From Pseudomonas soli (lineage in GTDB: Bacteria; Pseudomonadota; Gammaproteobacteria; Pseudomonadales; Pseudomonadaceae), in NCBI RefSeq assembly GCF_900110655.1, contig NZ_FOEQ01000004.1:1-64000 (forward strand): a DNA stretch of 64,000 nt. Direction: 5' to 3'. Positions 1 to 8,720 of the stretch are shown piece after piece. Below the pieces are notes generated by a model that did no database searches, had not been told where the DNA came from, and was given only the letters and a program-made list of their open reading frames with translations. Numbering within the stretch: position 1 is the first letter of the stretch; each line of letters opens with the position of its first letter. Position numbers and translations under genes: made by a program.

Positions 1-385
1 AACGCCCCATCCTGGGGCGCAGCGCTTGACGGGCATCCATGCCCGTCACCTCCCTCCGCAAGACCTCCGTTCGGCCTCCTGAAGTCGCGAAGTTAGGGGC
101 GGCGCCTGAACTGGCGCTGCTGTCGCTAGTTGAGTAATTAGTTAATCTCTCGAACGCAGCCAGCCGCCGTATACCTGCGAAATAGCCGGCACAGTCAATG
201 TATAACTAAACTTTAATTAAATAACTTTGCATTTCTTGCTCTTGCTCTTGCTCTTGCTCTTGCTTCTAAGTGCGCGATAGTTCAGGCGCCACTAATTGCG
301 ACTTCAGGAGGCCGAGCGGAGTTCTTGCGGAGGGAGGTGACGGCCATGGATGGCCGTCAAGCGCTGCGCCCCAGGATGGGGCGTT
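1..385. repeat. Long imperfect inverted repeat around an AT-rich core
   Basis: Bases 1-85 are matched as reverse complement by about 301-385, with only a few mismatches (both ends carry AACGCCCCATCCTGGGGCGC or its complement). A shorter outer match, GGCGCCTGAA, continues the pairing near 101-112 and 282-291. The core (about 120-235) is AT-rich, including TTTAATTAAATAAC. The left arm begins at the window edge, so the element may extend further. It looks like a MITE-like or other intergenic repeat; no gene is seen inside. Confidence 0.7.
235..264. repeat. Five tandem CTTGCT hexamers
   Basis: Five perfect head-to-tail copies of CTTGCT lie inside the core of the inverted repeat. A short perfect microsatellite like this can change copy number by slippage. 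No reading frame with coding character crosses it. Confidence 0.9.
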
Positions 386-579
386 CAGCGCGGTACTCCC
401 GGGAGCAAGAACGGAGCGAGGGAACCCCGGAGCGAAGCGTAGGGGCCGGATGAACGGAGCGGGGCGGCTTTGGTTACTTTGGCCAAGACCAAAGTAACCC
501 GCCGTAAGGGCGGAAGGTGCCTAAATGTCGACATCACCTACGAATGCGCATACAAAAATGAAAACAATAACCAAAGAAC
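385..579. other. Intergenic repeat-like sequence with TTACTTTGG dyad
   Basis: This stretch contains the dyad GGTTACTTTGG / CCAAAGTAACC (about 472-500) followed by CCGCCGTAAGGGCGG. In my recollection it is an intergenic motif repeated in P. putida-group genomes. It could act as a bidirectional transcription stop for the LysR gene ending at 580. No gene is seen. Confidence 0.5.
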
Positions 580-1449
580 CTAACCCTCCTCCAAGACCAT
601 CTCCAAAAACGTAGCCACCACCCGCCGCATCCGCTGTTCCTGCAAACACACCAACGTCTCCGTCAAATGCCGCTGACAATCCACAATCGGCAAAGCACAA
701 ACCCGAGCATCGGCCCCGAACTCCGCCGCGGACACCACCCCCACACCAATCCCCACCACCACCGCCTCCCGCGCCGCCTCCCGCCCTTCGACCTGGATCG
801 CCGACCGAATCCGCAACCCCGCCCGCTGCATTTCCTCCTCCAGCGTCTGCCGCGTCACCGACCCCGGCTCGCGCAGCACCAGCGGCGTATCGTCCAGATC
901 CGCCAGGCTGATCTGCCCACGGCTGGCCCAAGGATGCTGGTGCGAGACGAACGCCACCATCGGGTCACGCCGCATTGGCACGCAGAACAGCCGCTCGTCA
1001 TCGACATCGCGCCCGAGCAGGGCCAGGTCGGCCTGGTAGCTGAACAGCCGCGCCAGCGACTCATCGGTGTTGCCGGTCTCGATCTTCACCTGGATCCCCG
1101 GATAGCGCTGGCAGAACCGGGCAATCTGCGGCAGCACATGCACTGGCGCGTCCACCGCCAGGGTCAGGCTGCCGGTGTGCAGGGCGCGTGAGTCCTGCAA
1201 CAGCTCCAGGGCCTCGGCCTCGCAGGCGAACAGACGCTGGGTGACGCCCAGCAGCCGCTCGCCCAGGTCGGTCAACTGCACCGAACGCTTGTTGCGGTGA
1301 AACAGCAACACGCCGAAGCGCTCCTCGAGCTTGCGCACCTGGTCGGACACCGCCGGCTGGGTGAGAAACAGCTTCTGCGCCGCGCGGGTGAAGCTGCCCT
1401 GTTCGGCAACCGCGTGGAACGCCTTGAGTTGAGCATGGGAGACCGACAT
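580..1449 (-). CDS. LysR-family regulator, probably of the adjacent phosphonate/amine genes
   Basis: A 289-residue LysR protein: N-terminal winged helix-turn-helix (about residues 5-65, SFTRAAQKLFLTQPAVSDQV) and a periplasmic-binding-protein-like effector domain to the C-terminus. The HTH resembles the LysR subgroup linked to aminoethylphosphonate catabolism. The ATG at 1449 is chosen because GGAG lies six bases before it; an in-frame GTG four codons upstream (1461) is less well placed. It is divergent from the MFS/flavoenzyme pair, and a perfect dyad lies between the two units, so control of that pair and of itself is likely. The ligand is not known from sequence. Confidence 0.85.
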   Translation of the reverse strand: MSVSHAQLKAFHAVAEQGSFTRAAQKLFLTQPAVSDQVRKLEERFGVLLFHRNKRSVQLTDLGERLLGVTQRLFACEAEALELLQDSRALHTGSLTLAVDAPVHVLPQIARFCQRYPGIQVKIETGNTDESLARLFSYQADLALLGRDVDDERLFCVPMRRDPMVAFVSHQHPWASRGQISLADLDDTPLVLREPGSVTRQTLEEEMQRAGLRIRSAIQVEGREAAREAVVVGIGVGVVSAAEFGADARVCALPIVDCQRHLTETLVCLQEQRMRRVVATFLEMVLEEG

Positions 1450-1489
1450 CGAACACTCCACTTAAAAGCTGGGCTTATGTGTGAAATAC

Positions 1490-1510
1490 GATAAATCGAT
1501 TTTATTTATC
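1490..1510. promoter_or_regulatory. Candidate LysR operator
   Basis: GATAAAT, seven bases, ATTTATC: a perfect inverted repeat 41 bases upstream of the LysR start and within the divergent promoter region. Its AT-rich T-N11-A form is typical of LysR boxes. Confidence 0.6.
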
Positions 1511-1695
1511 AGTCAGCAGCTGTTTCCATGTGTTTCAACCCGGCGCCTCTGCCACGAGCAGCGGCATGTCGGCCATGGCGGCACCACCGCCATCTGACCA
1601 AGTGACGTCCCTCCGTCACGCAGTGCGCAACACAACAACAAGACAGGCGTTTCTTCACATTCTGCCGGCACACTCAAACAAGAGGTCAGAGTCAA

Positions 1696-3012
1696 ATGAA
1701 CCAATCCCTGGGCGCCATCAAGCGCTGGCGCGTGCAGATCTTCGCAATCACCTGGCTGGCATACGCCGCCTTCTATTTCACCCGCAAAGCCTTCTCGGTG
1801 GCCAAGCTCGGCATCGGCGAAGACCCCTCGTTCATGCTCGACAAGGCCGCCATGGCCAACCTCGACGCCATCTACCTGGCCGCCTATGCCGTGGGCCAGT
1901 TCACCTGGGGCATGCTCGCCGACCGCTTCGGGCCGCGCGTGGTGGTGCTTGGTGGGCTGCTGATCTCGGCGGCGGCGGCGGTGGTAATGGGCAGTTACGC
2001 GACCTTCCCGATCTTCGCCACCTGCATGCTGGTCCAGGGGCTGGCGCAGTCCACCGGCTGGGCGGGGTTGTGCAAGAACATTGGCAGTTTCTTCCCGGCG
2101 TCCCAGCGCGGACGGGTGCTAGGGCTGTGGAGTTCCTGCTATGCCTTCGGCGGCCTGGTGGCCTCGCCGTTCGCCGGCTGGTGGGCCTACACCCTGGTCG
2201 GCACCTGGCACGCGGCATTCTTTTCCAGTGCCGTGGTGGTGGCCGCGGTGGCGGTGCTGTTCTTCATCTTCCAGCGCAACAAACCCGAGGACGTTGGCCT
2301 GCCGGCGGTGGAGCCCGAACCACAGAGCATGGCCCCGGGAGCGAACCTGTGCAGCGTCTGGGCACCGCTGCGCGAGATCCTGCGCAACCGCACGGTGCTG
2401 ACCCTGGGCCTGGCCTACTTCATGCTCAAGCCGGCGCGCTACGCCATCCTGCTGTGGGGGCCGGTGATCGTCTTCGAGCAGATGCCCTCGGTGGGCAAGG
2501 TCGGCGCGGCGATCATCCCCACGGCCTTCGAGCTGGCCGGGTTGCTTGGCCCGATCCTCATCGGCCTGGCTTCGGACAAGCTGTTCGGCGCCCGGCGCAT
2601 GCCGGCCTGTGTGATCAGCCTGGTGCTGCTGACCCTGACCCTGGCCGGCTTCATGGCGGCGATGCACACCGGCAGCGTGGTGCTGGTGGTGACCCTGCTG
2701 TTCGTCATGGGCCTGACCCTGTATGGCCCGGACTCGATGATCAGCGGCGCCGCAGCCATTGATTTCGGCACCGCCAAGGCCGGCGCCACCGCGGCCGGTT
2801 TCGTCAACGGCTGCGGCTCGGTGGGCGCGGTGCTTGGCGGCTTGCTGCCGGGCTACTTCGACAGCGTCACGGTATTCATCGTCTTCGCCGGCACCGCGCT
2901 GTTCTCCGCCCTGGTGCTGCTGCCGCACTGGAACAGCCGTCCGGCAACGGCACCCCAGGCCACCGACGTGGCCCCCAATACCGGCATGGCGATCAAGCCA
3001 CTGCGTACCTAG
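1696..3012 (+). CDS. MFS transporter, organophosphate:phosphate antiporter-like
   Basis: A 438-residue, 12-helix major facilitator permease. The first helix (WLAYAAFYFTRKAFSVAK) resembles the start of GlpT/UhpT-type organophosphate transporters, where an aromatic helix is followed by Arg-Lys. MFS loop motifs such as GMLADRFGPR (around residues 74-83) are present. It starts a likely operon with the flavoenzyme 14 bases downstream, under the divergent LysR gene. The likely cargo is a small phosphorylated, phosphonate or amine compound; family resemblance plus context favour an aminophosphonate, but the substrate is inferred. Confidence 0.8.
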   Translation: MNQSLGAIKRWRVQIFAITWLAYAAFYFTRKAFSVAKLGIGEDPSFMLDKAAMANLDAIYLAAYAVGQFTWGMLADRFGPRVVVLGGLLISAAAAVVMGSYATFPIFATCMLVQGLAQSTGWAGLCKNIGSFFPASQRGRVLGLWSSCYAFGGLVASPFAGWWAYTLVGTWHAAFFSSAVVVAAVAVLFFIFQRNKPEDVGLPAVEPEPQSMAPGANLCSVWAPLREILRNRTVLTLGLAYFMLKPARYAILLWGPVIVFEQMPSVGKVGAAIIPTAFELAGLLGPILIGLASDKLFGARRMPACVISLVLLTLTLAGFMAAMHTGSVVLVVTLLFVMGLTLYGPDSMISGAAAIDFGTAKAGATAAGFVNGCGSVGAVLGGLLPGYFDSVTVFIVFAGTALFSALVLLPHWNSRPATAPQATDVAPNTGMAIKPLRT

Positions 3013-3026
3013 AGGAAAGCGAGCAG

Positions 3027-4418
3027 ATGAGACCCTTCTGGCTGCAACAGGCCCTGGACCAGGAAGACGAGGCTCTGTGCCCGCCGCTCGCTGGCGATGC
3101 GCGCTGCGACGTGTGCATCGTCGGCGGTGGCTACACCGGGTTGTGGACTGCCTTGATGATCAAGGAACAGGCGCCGCAGCTGGAGGTGCTGCTGATCGAG
3201 GCCGACATCTGTGGCGCCGGGGCCAGCGGGCGCAATGGAGGCTGTGCACTGTCCTGGTCGGCCAAGTACTTCACCCTCGAACGGTTGTTCGGGGTGGCCG
3301 AGGCGATACGCCTGGTGGAAGAGTCCGAACGCAGCATCGGCGCCATCGGCGAGTTCTGCGCGGCCAATGGCATCCGCTGCGATTTCCGCATGGACGGCAC
3401 GCTCTACACCGCCACCAACCAGGCCCAGGTCGGCGGCACCGATGCGGTGATCGCCGCGCTGGAGCGCCGCGGCATCAACTCGTTCCAGCGCCTGGCGCTG
3501 GAGCAGGTGCAGCGCCTGGCCGGCTCCCAGCGGCACCTGGAGGGCTGGTACTCGCCGGCCGCGGCCACGGTGCAGCCGGGGCGGCTGGTGCGCGGCTTGC
3601 GCCGGGTGGCCTTGCAACGTGGCGTGCGCATCCACGAAGGCACGGCGATGACCGGCCTGGAACATGGCGCGCCGGCGCAGGTGCGCACCGCTACCGGCAC
3701 CATCCGCGCCGACCGCGTCGTCCTCGGCCTCAATGCCTGGATGGCGCGGGCCTTCCCGCAGTTCGAGCGCAGCGTGGCGATCGTCTCCAGCGACATGGTG
3801 ATCACCGAGCCATGCCCCGAACTGCTGCGCCAGATCGGCCTGGACAGCGGTGTCAGCGTGCTCGATTCGCGGATCTTCGTGCACTACTACCACAACACCT
3901 CCGATGGCCGGCTGATGCTCGGCAAGGGCGGCAATACCTTCGCCTACGGCGGGCGCATGCTGCCGGTGTTCGACCAGCCGTCGCCGTACCAGCCGTTGCT
4001 GCGCGACAGCCTGGCCGAGTTTTTCCCGGCGCTGGCCGAGGTGCCGCTGGCGGCGAGCTGGAACGGGCCGTCGGACCGCTCGGTGACCGGTCTGCCGTTC
4101 TTTGGCCGGCTCGATGGGCAGGGCAACGTGTTCTACGGCTTCGGCTATTCGGGCAGCGGGGTGGGGCCGTGCCATATGGGCGGGCAGATCCTCTCGTCGC
4201 TGGCCTTGGGGCTGGACAACCCCTGGACCCGCTCGCCGCTGGTCAAGGGCCCGCTGGGGCGTTTCCCGCCGGAGCCGGTGCGCTACCTGGGGTCGCTGTT
4301 GGTGCGCAACGCCATTCGCCGCAAGGAGCGCGCCGAAGACCGCGGCGTGCGTCCGCGCGGGCTGGATGTGCGCCTGGCGAAGTTCGCGGCGGCGGCGGGG
4401 AAGGCCGACAAGGGCTGA
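3027..4418 (+). CDS. FAD-dependent amine oxidoreductase of the DAO family
   Basis: A 463-residue flavoenzyme with an N-terminal dinucleotide-binding fold (DVCIVGGGYTGLWTA, about residues 30-44), an acidic residue ending beta-2 (LLIEAD), and GAGASGRNGG, which is typical of glycine/D-amino-acid oxidase-like proteins. The C-terminal FYGFGYSGSGVG is the second FAD contact. Members of this clade near LysR and transporter genes have been proposed to oxidise N-methyl or amino groups of aminophosphonates. It is translated just after the MFS gene. It could equally act on another secondary amine such as sarcosine. Confidence 0.8.
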   Translation: MRPFWLQQALDQEDEALCPPLAGDARCDVCIVGGGYTGLWTALMIKEQAPQLEVLLIEADICGAGASGRNGGCALSWSAKYFTLERLFGVAEAIRLVEESERSIGAIGEFCAANGIRCDFRMDGTLYTATNQAQVGGTDAVIAALERRGINSFQRLALEQVQRLAGSQRHLEGWYSPAAATVQPGRLVRGLRRVALQRGVRIHEGTAMTGLEHGAPAQVRTATGTIRADRVVLGLNAWMARAFPQFERSVAIVSSDMVITEPCPELLRQIGLDSGVSVLDSRIFVHYYHNTSDGRLMLGKGGNTFAYGGRMLPVFDQPSPYQPLLRDSLAEFFPALAEVPLAASWNGPSDRSVTGLPFFGRLDGQGNVFYGFGYSGSGVGPCHMGGQILSSLALGLDNPWTRSPLVKGPLGRFPPEPVRYLGSLLVRNAIRRKERAEDRGVRPRGLDVRLAKFAAAAGKADKG

Positions 4419-4433
4419 AGCTGATGCGATTTC

Positions 4434-4463
4434 TTGTCGAACCCGGTGCGCAGGGCGTATAAA
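4434..4463 (+). promoter_or_regulatory. Candidate sigma-70 promoter of the yebC-family gene
   Basis: TTGTCG at 4434-4439 and TATAAA at 4458-4463 are separated by 18 bases, about 60 bases before the ATG. A GC-rich hairpin (GGCCGGT at 4479-4485 pairing with ACCGGCC at 4496-4502) lies in the predicted leader and may affect translation. Confidence 0.55.
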
Positions 4464-4523
4464 CTCTCCCCACTTTTTGGCCGGTCGCTTCCTGAACCGG
4501 CCGTTGAAACAAAGAGAGTCGAT

Positions 4524-5234
4524 ATGGGCGCACAGTGGAAAGCCAAGCATAGAGAAACGGCGGCCAACGCCAAGGGCAAGATCATGGGCAAGCTGGCCAA
4601 GGAGATCCAGATCGCCGCCAAGTCCGGCGCCGACCCGGACATGAACCCGCGCCTGCGCCTGGCCATCGTCCAGGCCAAGAAAGCCTCGATGACCCGTGAG
4701 ACCCTGGAGCGCGCGATCAAGAAAGGCGCCGGCCTTGACGGCGAGGCCGTGCAATACCATGCGGTCAGCTACGAAGGCTTCGCCCCGCACCAGGTGCCGT
4801 TGATCGTCGAGTGCCTGACCGACAACGTCAACCGCACCGTGGCGCAGATCCGCGTGCTGTTCCGCAAGGGCCAGCTGGGTGCCAGCGGCTCGGTGGCCTG
4901 GGACTTCAACCACGTCGGCCTGATCGAGGCGACCCCGGAAGGCGACGCCGACCCGGAAATGGCAGCCATCGAAGCCGGTGCCCAGGACTTCGAGGACGGC
5001 GAGGAAGAAGGTTCGACCCTGTTCATCACCGACACCACCGACCTCGATGCCGTGCAGAAAGCCCTGCCGGAGCATGGTTTCACCGTGACTTCGGCGAAGA
5101 TCGGCTATACCCCGAAGAACCCGGTGAGTGCTGCCAGCCTGAGCGCCGAAGCCCTGGCCGAGGTCGAGGCCTTCCTCGAGGCTATCGACGAGAACGAAGA
5201 CGTGCAGAACGTCTATGTCGGCCTGACTGACTGA
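4524..5234 (+). CDS. yebC: YebC/PmpR-family protein
   Basis: A 236-residue protein of the YebC family, made of an N-terminal helical part ([19 protein letters not shown]) and two alpha/beta domains. YebC proteins bind DNA as regulators in some bacteria, and some family members help ribosomes stalled at prolines. The long frame opens at 4434, but the conserved family start is the ATG at 4524. Pseudomonads usually have a second copy beside ruvC; this one stands alone with its own promoter and leader hairpin, so it is probably the paralogue. Regulatory targets cannot be read from the sequence. Confidence 0.9.
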   Translation: MGAQWKAKHRETAANAKGKIMGKLAKEIQIAAKSGADPDMNPRLRLAIVQAKKASMTRETLERAIKKGAGLDGEAVQYHAVSYEGFAPHQVPLIVECLTDNVNRTVAQIRVLFRKGQLGASGSVAWDFNHVGLIEATPEGDADPEMAAIEAGAQDFEDGEEEGSTLFITDTTDLDAVQKALPEHGFTVTSAKIGYTPKNPVSAASLSAEALAEVEAFLEAIDENEDVQNVYVGLTD

Positions 5235-5249
5235 GCCGCGCGTAATCCT

Positions 5250-5301
5250 CGCGGGGCAAGCCCTCTCCCAGTGTGTCTGTGGGAGCGGGCTTGCCCCGCG
5301 A
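5250..5301. repeat. REP hairpin
   Basis: CGCGGGGCAAGCCC and GGGCTTGCCCCGCG face each other around a short loop containing TCTCCCA and TGTGGGAG, the usual Pseudomonas REP core. It sits between yebC and the next LysR gene and may end yebC transcription. Confidence 0.8.
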
Positions 5302-5320
5302 TCATTTCCGGACCTGTGCC

Positions 5321-6265
5321 ATGCACCCCACCTTCGCCTCCCTCAGCCTCGCCCACCTGCGCACCCTCGACTGCCTCCTGCAGCTGAAGAACCTCAGCCA
5401 TGCCGCCGAGCGTCTGGGCTGCAGCCAATCGGCGCTGAGCCGCCAGCTGGCCAGCCTGCGCGAGGCCTTCGACGATGCGCTGCTGGTGCGCCAGGGGCGT
5501 GGCTATGTGCTCAGCGAACACGCCGAAACGCTGGTCGAGCCATTGCGCCAGGTACTGGACGAGCTCAACGCCCTGCGTCAGCCCGCAGCGTTCGACCCGG
5601 CACGCTGCGAGCGGCGCTTCTGCCTGGCGGCCTCGGACTACGTGGCCGAACATATGCTGCCGCAGTTGGTGAAAGCATTGGAGCAGGAGGCGCCGGGGGT
5701 GTCGCTGGAGTACCGCACCTGGCAGGCCGGGCAGTACGCCTGGCTCGCCAGCGGCGAGATCGACCTGGCCACCACGCTGTTCGACGAGTCGCCACCCAAC
5801 CTGCATGGCCGGCTGCTGGGTGAGGACCGGGCGGTGTGCCTGATGCGCCATGACCATCCGCTGAGCGCTCGCGCCGAACTGAGCCAGGACGACTATCTGG
5901 CCTTCAAGCATGTGCGGGTGTCCGGTGGCGGCGACAAGGACAGCTTCATCGACCGCCATCTGCGCGCCCAGGGGCTGCAACGACGCGTCAGCCTGGAGGT
6001 GCCGTTCTTCAGCGCCATGGTCCAGGTGGTCGGCAACGGCCAGGCGCTGGCCACGGTGCCCGAGCATATCGCCCGGCAACTGGCGCGGTTGCATGGGTTG
6101 AGCTGGCGGCCCATGGGCTTTGTCGAGCACACCCAGCGTTACTGGGTGGTATGGCATCAGCGTCTGCAGGCCTCGGCCGAACATCGCTGGTTGCGCAACC
6201 GGGTGTTCGAGGTGTGGCGCCAGTCGCAGTTCGGCGTACAGGGTGGGCATGCGCCTTTGCCATAG
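5321..6265 (+). CDS. LysR-family regulator upstream of the PLP decarboxylase
   Basis: A 314-residue LysR protein. The HTH covers about residues 8-68 (NLSHAAERLGCSQSALSRQL), followed by a substrate-binding domain. The frame is open from 5273, but that region is the REP hairpin, so the ATG at 5321 is taken as the start. It reads in the same direction as the decarboxylase 79 bases downstream, an arrangement I recall for the aromatic amino acid decarboxylase of P. putida, so it is the likely regulator of that gene. The effector may be an aromatic amino acid; this is inference. Confidence 0.85.
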   Translation: MHPTFASLSLAHLRTLDCLLQLKNLSHAAERLGCSQSALSRQLASLREAFDDALLVRQGRGYVLSEHAETLVEPLRQVLDELNALRQPAAFDPARCERRFCLAASDYVAEHMLPQLVKALEQEAPGVSLEYRTWQAGQYAWLASGEIDLATTLFDESPPNLHGRLLGEDRAVCLMRHDHPLSARAELSQDDYLAFKHVRVSGGGDKDSFIDRHLRAQGLQRRVSLEVPFFSAMVQVVGNGQALATVPEHIARQLARLHGLSWRPMGFVEHTQRYWVVWHQRLQASAEHRWLRNRVFEVWRQSQFGVQGGHAPLP

Positions 6266-6344
6266 CAGCTATGCGCGAAGCGGGGTTATTCGACGGGTGA
6301 TGGAGGCCTAGACTGCGAGGCATTGTGCTGCCAGGAGACCACTC

Positions 6345-7757
6345 ATGACCCCCGAACAATTCCGCCAATACGGCCACCAACTGATCGACCTGATCGCCGA
6401 TTACCGCCAGACCGTCGGCGAACGCCCGGTCATGGCCCAGGTCGAACCCGGCTACCTCAAGGCCGCGCTGCCGCAGGGCGCACCGCAGCAAGGCGAGCCG
6501 TTCGAGGCCATCCTCGCCGACGTCGACAAGCTGGTGATGCCCGGCCTGTCCCACTGGCAGCACCCGGACTTCTACGGCTACTTCCCCTCCAACGGCACTC
6601 TGTCATCGGTGCTCGGCGACTTCCTCAGCACCGGCCTGGGCGTGCTCGGACTGTCGTGGCAGTCCAGCCCGGCCCTCAGCGAACTCGAGGAAACCACCCT
6701 CGACTGGCTGCGCCAGCTGCTCGGCCTTAGCGGGCAATGGAGCGGAGTGATCCAGGACACCGCCTCGACCAGCACCCTGGTGGCGCTGATCTGCGCCCGC
6801 GAGCGTGCCACCGACCATGCCCAGGTGCGCGGCGGCCTGCAGGCCCAGGGCAAGCCCCTGGTGGTCTACGTCAGCGCCCATGCCCACAGTTCGGTGGACA
6901 AGGCCGCGCTGCTGGCCGGGTTCGGCCGTGAAAACATTCGCCTGATCCCCACCGACGCACACTACGCCATGCGCCCGGAGGCGCTGCGCGAAGCCATCGC
7001 CCAGGACCTCGCCGCCGGCAACCAGCCCTGCGCCGTGGTCGCCACCACCGGCACAACCACCACCACCGCGCTGGACCCGTTGCGCCCGATCGGCGAGATC
7101 GCCCAGGCCAACCAGCTGTGGCTGCACGTAGACTCGGCCATGGCCGGTTCGGCGATGATCCTCCCGGAATGCCGCTGGATGTGGGACGGCATCGAGCTGG
7201 CCGACTCGGTGGTGGTCAATGCCCACAAGTGGCTGGGCGTGGCCTTCGACTGCTCGATCTACTATGTGCGCGACCCGCAGCACCTGATCCGGGTGATGAG
7301 CACCAACCCCAGCTACCTGCAGTCGGCGGTCGATGGCGAGGTGAAGAACCTGCGCGACTGGGGCATCCCCCTGGGGCGCCGGTTCCGCGCCTTGAAACTG
7401 TGGTTCATGCTGCGCAGCGAAGGTGTCGAGGCCCTGCAGCAACGCCTGCGCCGCGACCTGGAAAACGCGCAGTGGCTGGCCGCGCAGGTGGAGGCGGCTC
7501 CCACGTGGGAGGTATTGGCGCCGGTGCAGTTGCAGACCTTGTGCATCCGCCATCGCCCGACGGGTCTCGAGGGCGAGGCGCTGGATGCCCACACCCGCGC
7601 CTGGGCCGAGCGCCTCAACGCCTCGGGTGATGCCTACGTGACCCCGGCGACCCTGGACGGGCGCTGGATGGTGCGGGTCTCGGTGGGGGCGCTGCCCACT
7701 GAGCGCGAGCATGTCGAGCGGCTGTGGGCGCGGTTGCAGGCGGTGGTGGCCGAGTAG
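6345..7757 (+). CDS. Aromatic-L-amino-acid decarboxylase (PLP-dependent, group II)
   Basis: A 470-residue fold-type I PLP decarboxylase that removes CO2 from aromatic amino acids to give amines. NAHKWLGVAFDCS (about residues 291-303) holds the PLP-binding lysine, and LHVDSAMAGSA holds the aspartate that pairs with the pyridine nitrogen. SHWQHPDFYGYFPSN near the N-terminus is the family active-site segment. Length equals that of the family. P. putida has a well-studied DOPA-specific enzyme of this type in the same LysR-decarboxylase context, so L-DOPA or a related amino acid is the likely substrate. It converges on the dehydratase gene. Confidence 0.9.
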   Translation: MTPEQFRQYGHQLIDLIADYRQTVGERPVMAQVEPGYLKAALPQGAPQQGEPFEAILADVDKLVMPGLSHWQHPDFYGYFPSNGTLSSVLGDFLSTGLGVLGLSWQSSPALSELEETTLDWLRQLLGLSGQWSGVIQDTASTSTLVALICARERATDHAQVRGGLQAQGKPLVVYVSAHAHSSVDKAALLAGFGRENIRLIPTDAHYAMRPEALREAIAQDLAAGNQPCAVVATTGTTTTTALDPLRPIGEIAQANQLWLHVDSAMAGSAMILPECRWMWDGIELADSVVVNAHKWLGVAFDCSIYYVRDPQHLIRVMSTNPSYLQSAVDGEVKNLRDWGIPLGRRFRALKLWFMLRSEGVEALQQRLRRDLENAQWLAAQVEAAPTWEVLAPVQLQTLCIRHRPTGLEGEALDAHTRAWAERLNASGDAYVTPATLDGRWMVRVSVGALPTEREHVERLWARLQAVVAE

Positions 7758-7791
7758 CCAAGAGGCCTGTCACTGCTTCAGGGGCCTGCAA

Positions 7792-8706
7792 TCAGCAGGC
7801 TTCGCGCCAGGCGCGGATCTGCTCCAGCGTTGCGGTGGCGCCACCACAGACGATCACCAGGACATTGCCGAAGGCCGCCACTGCCTCGGGATGTTCGAGC
7901 AAGGCCAGCGCCGCGCCGCAGGCCGGCTCCACCAGCAGGCGGTGATCGCGCAGCAGGCGTTCGCAGGCGTCGAGCGCCTCGCGATCACTCACCAGGTGGC
8001 TGACCACCGGGTGCTGGCGGGTGCAGGCCAGCGCCTGTTCGGCCACCCGCTTGGCCCCCAGTGAAGTGGCTACCGAGGTGATCCCCGGCAGTTCCACGGT
8101 GCGCCCTGCGGCCATGGCCGCGTGCAGCGACGCGGCGCCTGCGGTTTCCACTGCCATTACCGGCACGTCCTGCCAGCCATTGCGCTGCAAGCCTTCGACC
8201 ACGCCGCGCAGCAGGCCGCCGCCGCCGACCGACAGCACCACGGCATCCGGCTTGCAGCCGGCCTGGGCCACTTCATCGATCATGCTGGCGTGGCCGGTCC
8301 ACAACAGCGGGTCGTCGAACGGGTGGATGAAGGCGTCGCCGGCCCCCAGCAGGGTCTGCGCGTGCTCGTTGGCTTCCTGCCAGGAGCTGCCACGCACCAC
8401 CACGCTGGCGTCTTCCAGGCGCAGCAGTTCCTTGGCTCGTTCGGTGGTGGTCTCGGGCACCACCACGGTCACCGGCACGCCGAGCTTGCGGCCGGCGTAG
8501 GCCACCGCCAGCCCGGCATTGCCGCCGGACGAGGAGACGAAGTGACGGGCGCCGCGAGCATGGTGCGTCTCGCAAGCGTGGCCGACGCCGCGCAGCTTGA
8601 ACGAGCCACAGGGTTGCAGGGCTTCGAGCTTGAGCCACACCGGGCGGCCGGCGCTCAGCGACAGCGGACGGGATTCGATCAGCGGGGTTGGGATATGCAA
8701 GGGCAT
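7792..8706 (-). CDS. PLP-dependent L-serine/L-threonine dehydratase-like enzyme
   Basis: A 304-residue fold-type II PLP enzyme. Lys37 in CGSFKLRG is the Schiff-base lysine, SSGGNAG (about residues 58-64) is the ring-side loop, and SVGGGGLLRG is the glycine loop that holds the PLP phosphate. The small size without an ACT domain fits serine dehydratase (serine to pyruvate and ammonia) rather than biosynthetic IlvA. It lies 14 bases downstream of the regulator that starts at 9416, so the two form an operon. A role on another beta-hydroxy amino acid cannot be excluded. Confidence 0.85.
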   Translation of the reverse strand: MPLHIPTPLIESRPLSLSAGRPVWLKLEALQPCGSFKLRGVGHACETHHARGARHFVSSSGGNAGLAVAYAGRKLGVPVTVVVPETTTERAKELLRLEDASVVVRGSSWQEANEHAQTLLGAGDAFIHPFDDPLLWTGHASMIDEVAQAGCKPDAVVLSVGGGGLLRGVVEGLQRNGWQDVPVMAVETAGAASLHAAMAAGRTVELPGITSVATSLGAKRVAEQALACTRQHPVVSHLVSDREALDACERLLRDHRLLVEPACGAALALLEHPEAVAAFGNVLVIVCGGATATLEQIRAWREAC

Positions 8707-8720
8707 GTGGGCTCCGTGGC

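Noticed and set aside
270..497. 75-residue open frame across the inverted repeat
   Set aside because: It runs through one repeat arm and the TTACTTTGG dyad, has no ribosome binding site and no domain; it is repeat-derived.
3009..5075. 688-residue antisense frame over the flavoenzyme and yebC genes
   Set aside because: It crosses two well-supported genes on the other strand and a promoter region, and resembles no protein family.
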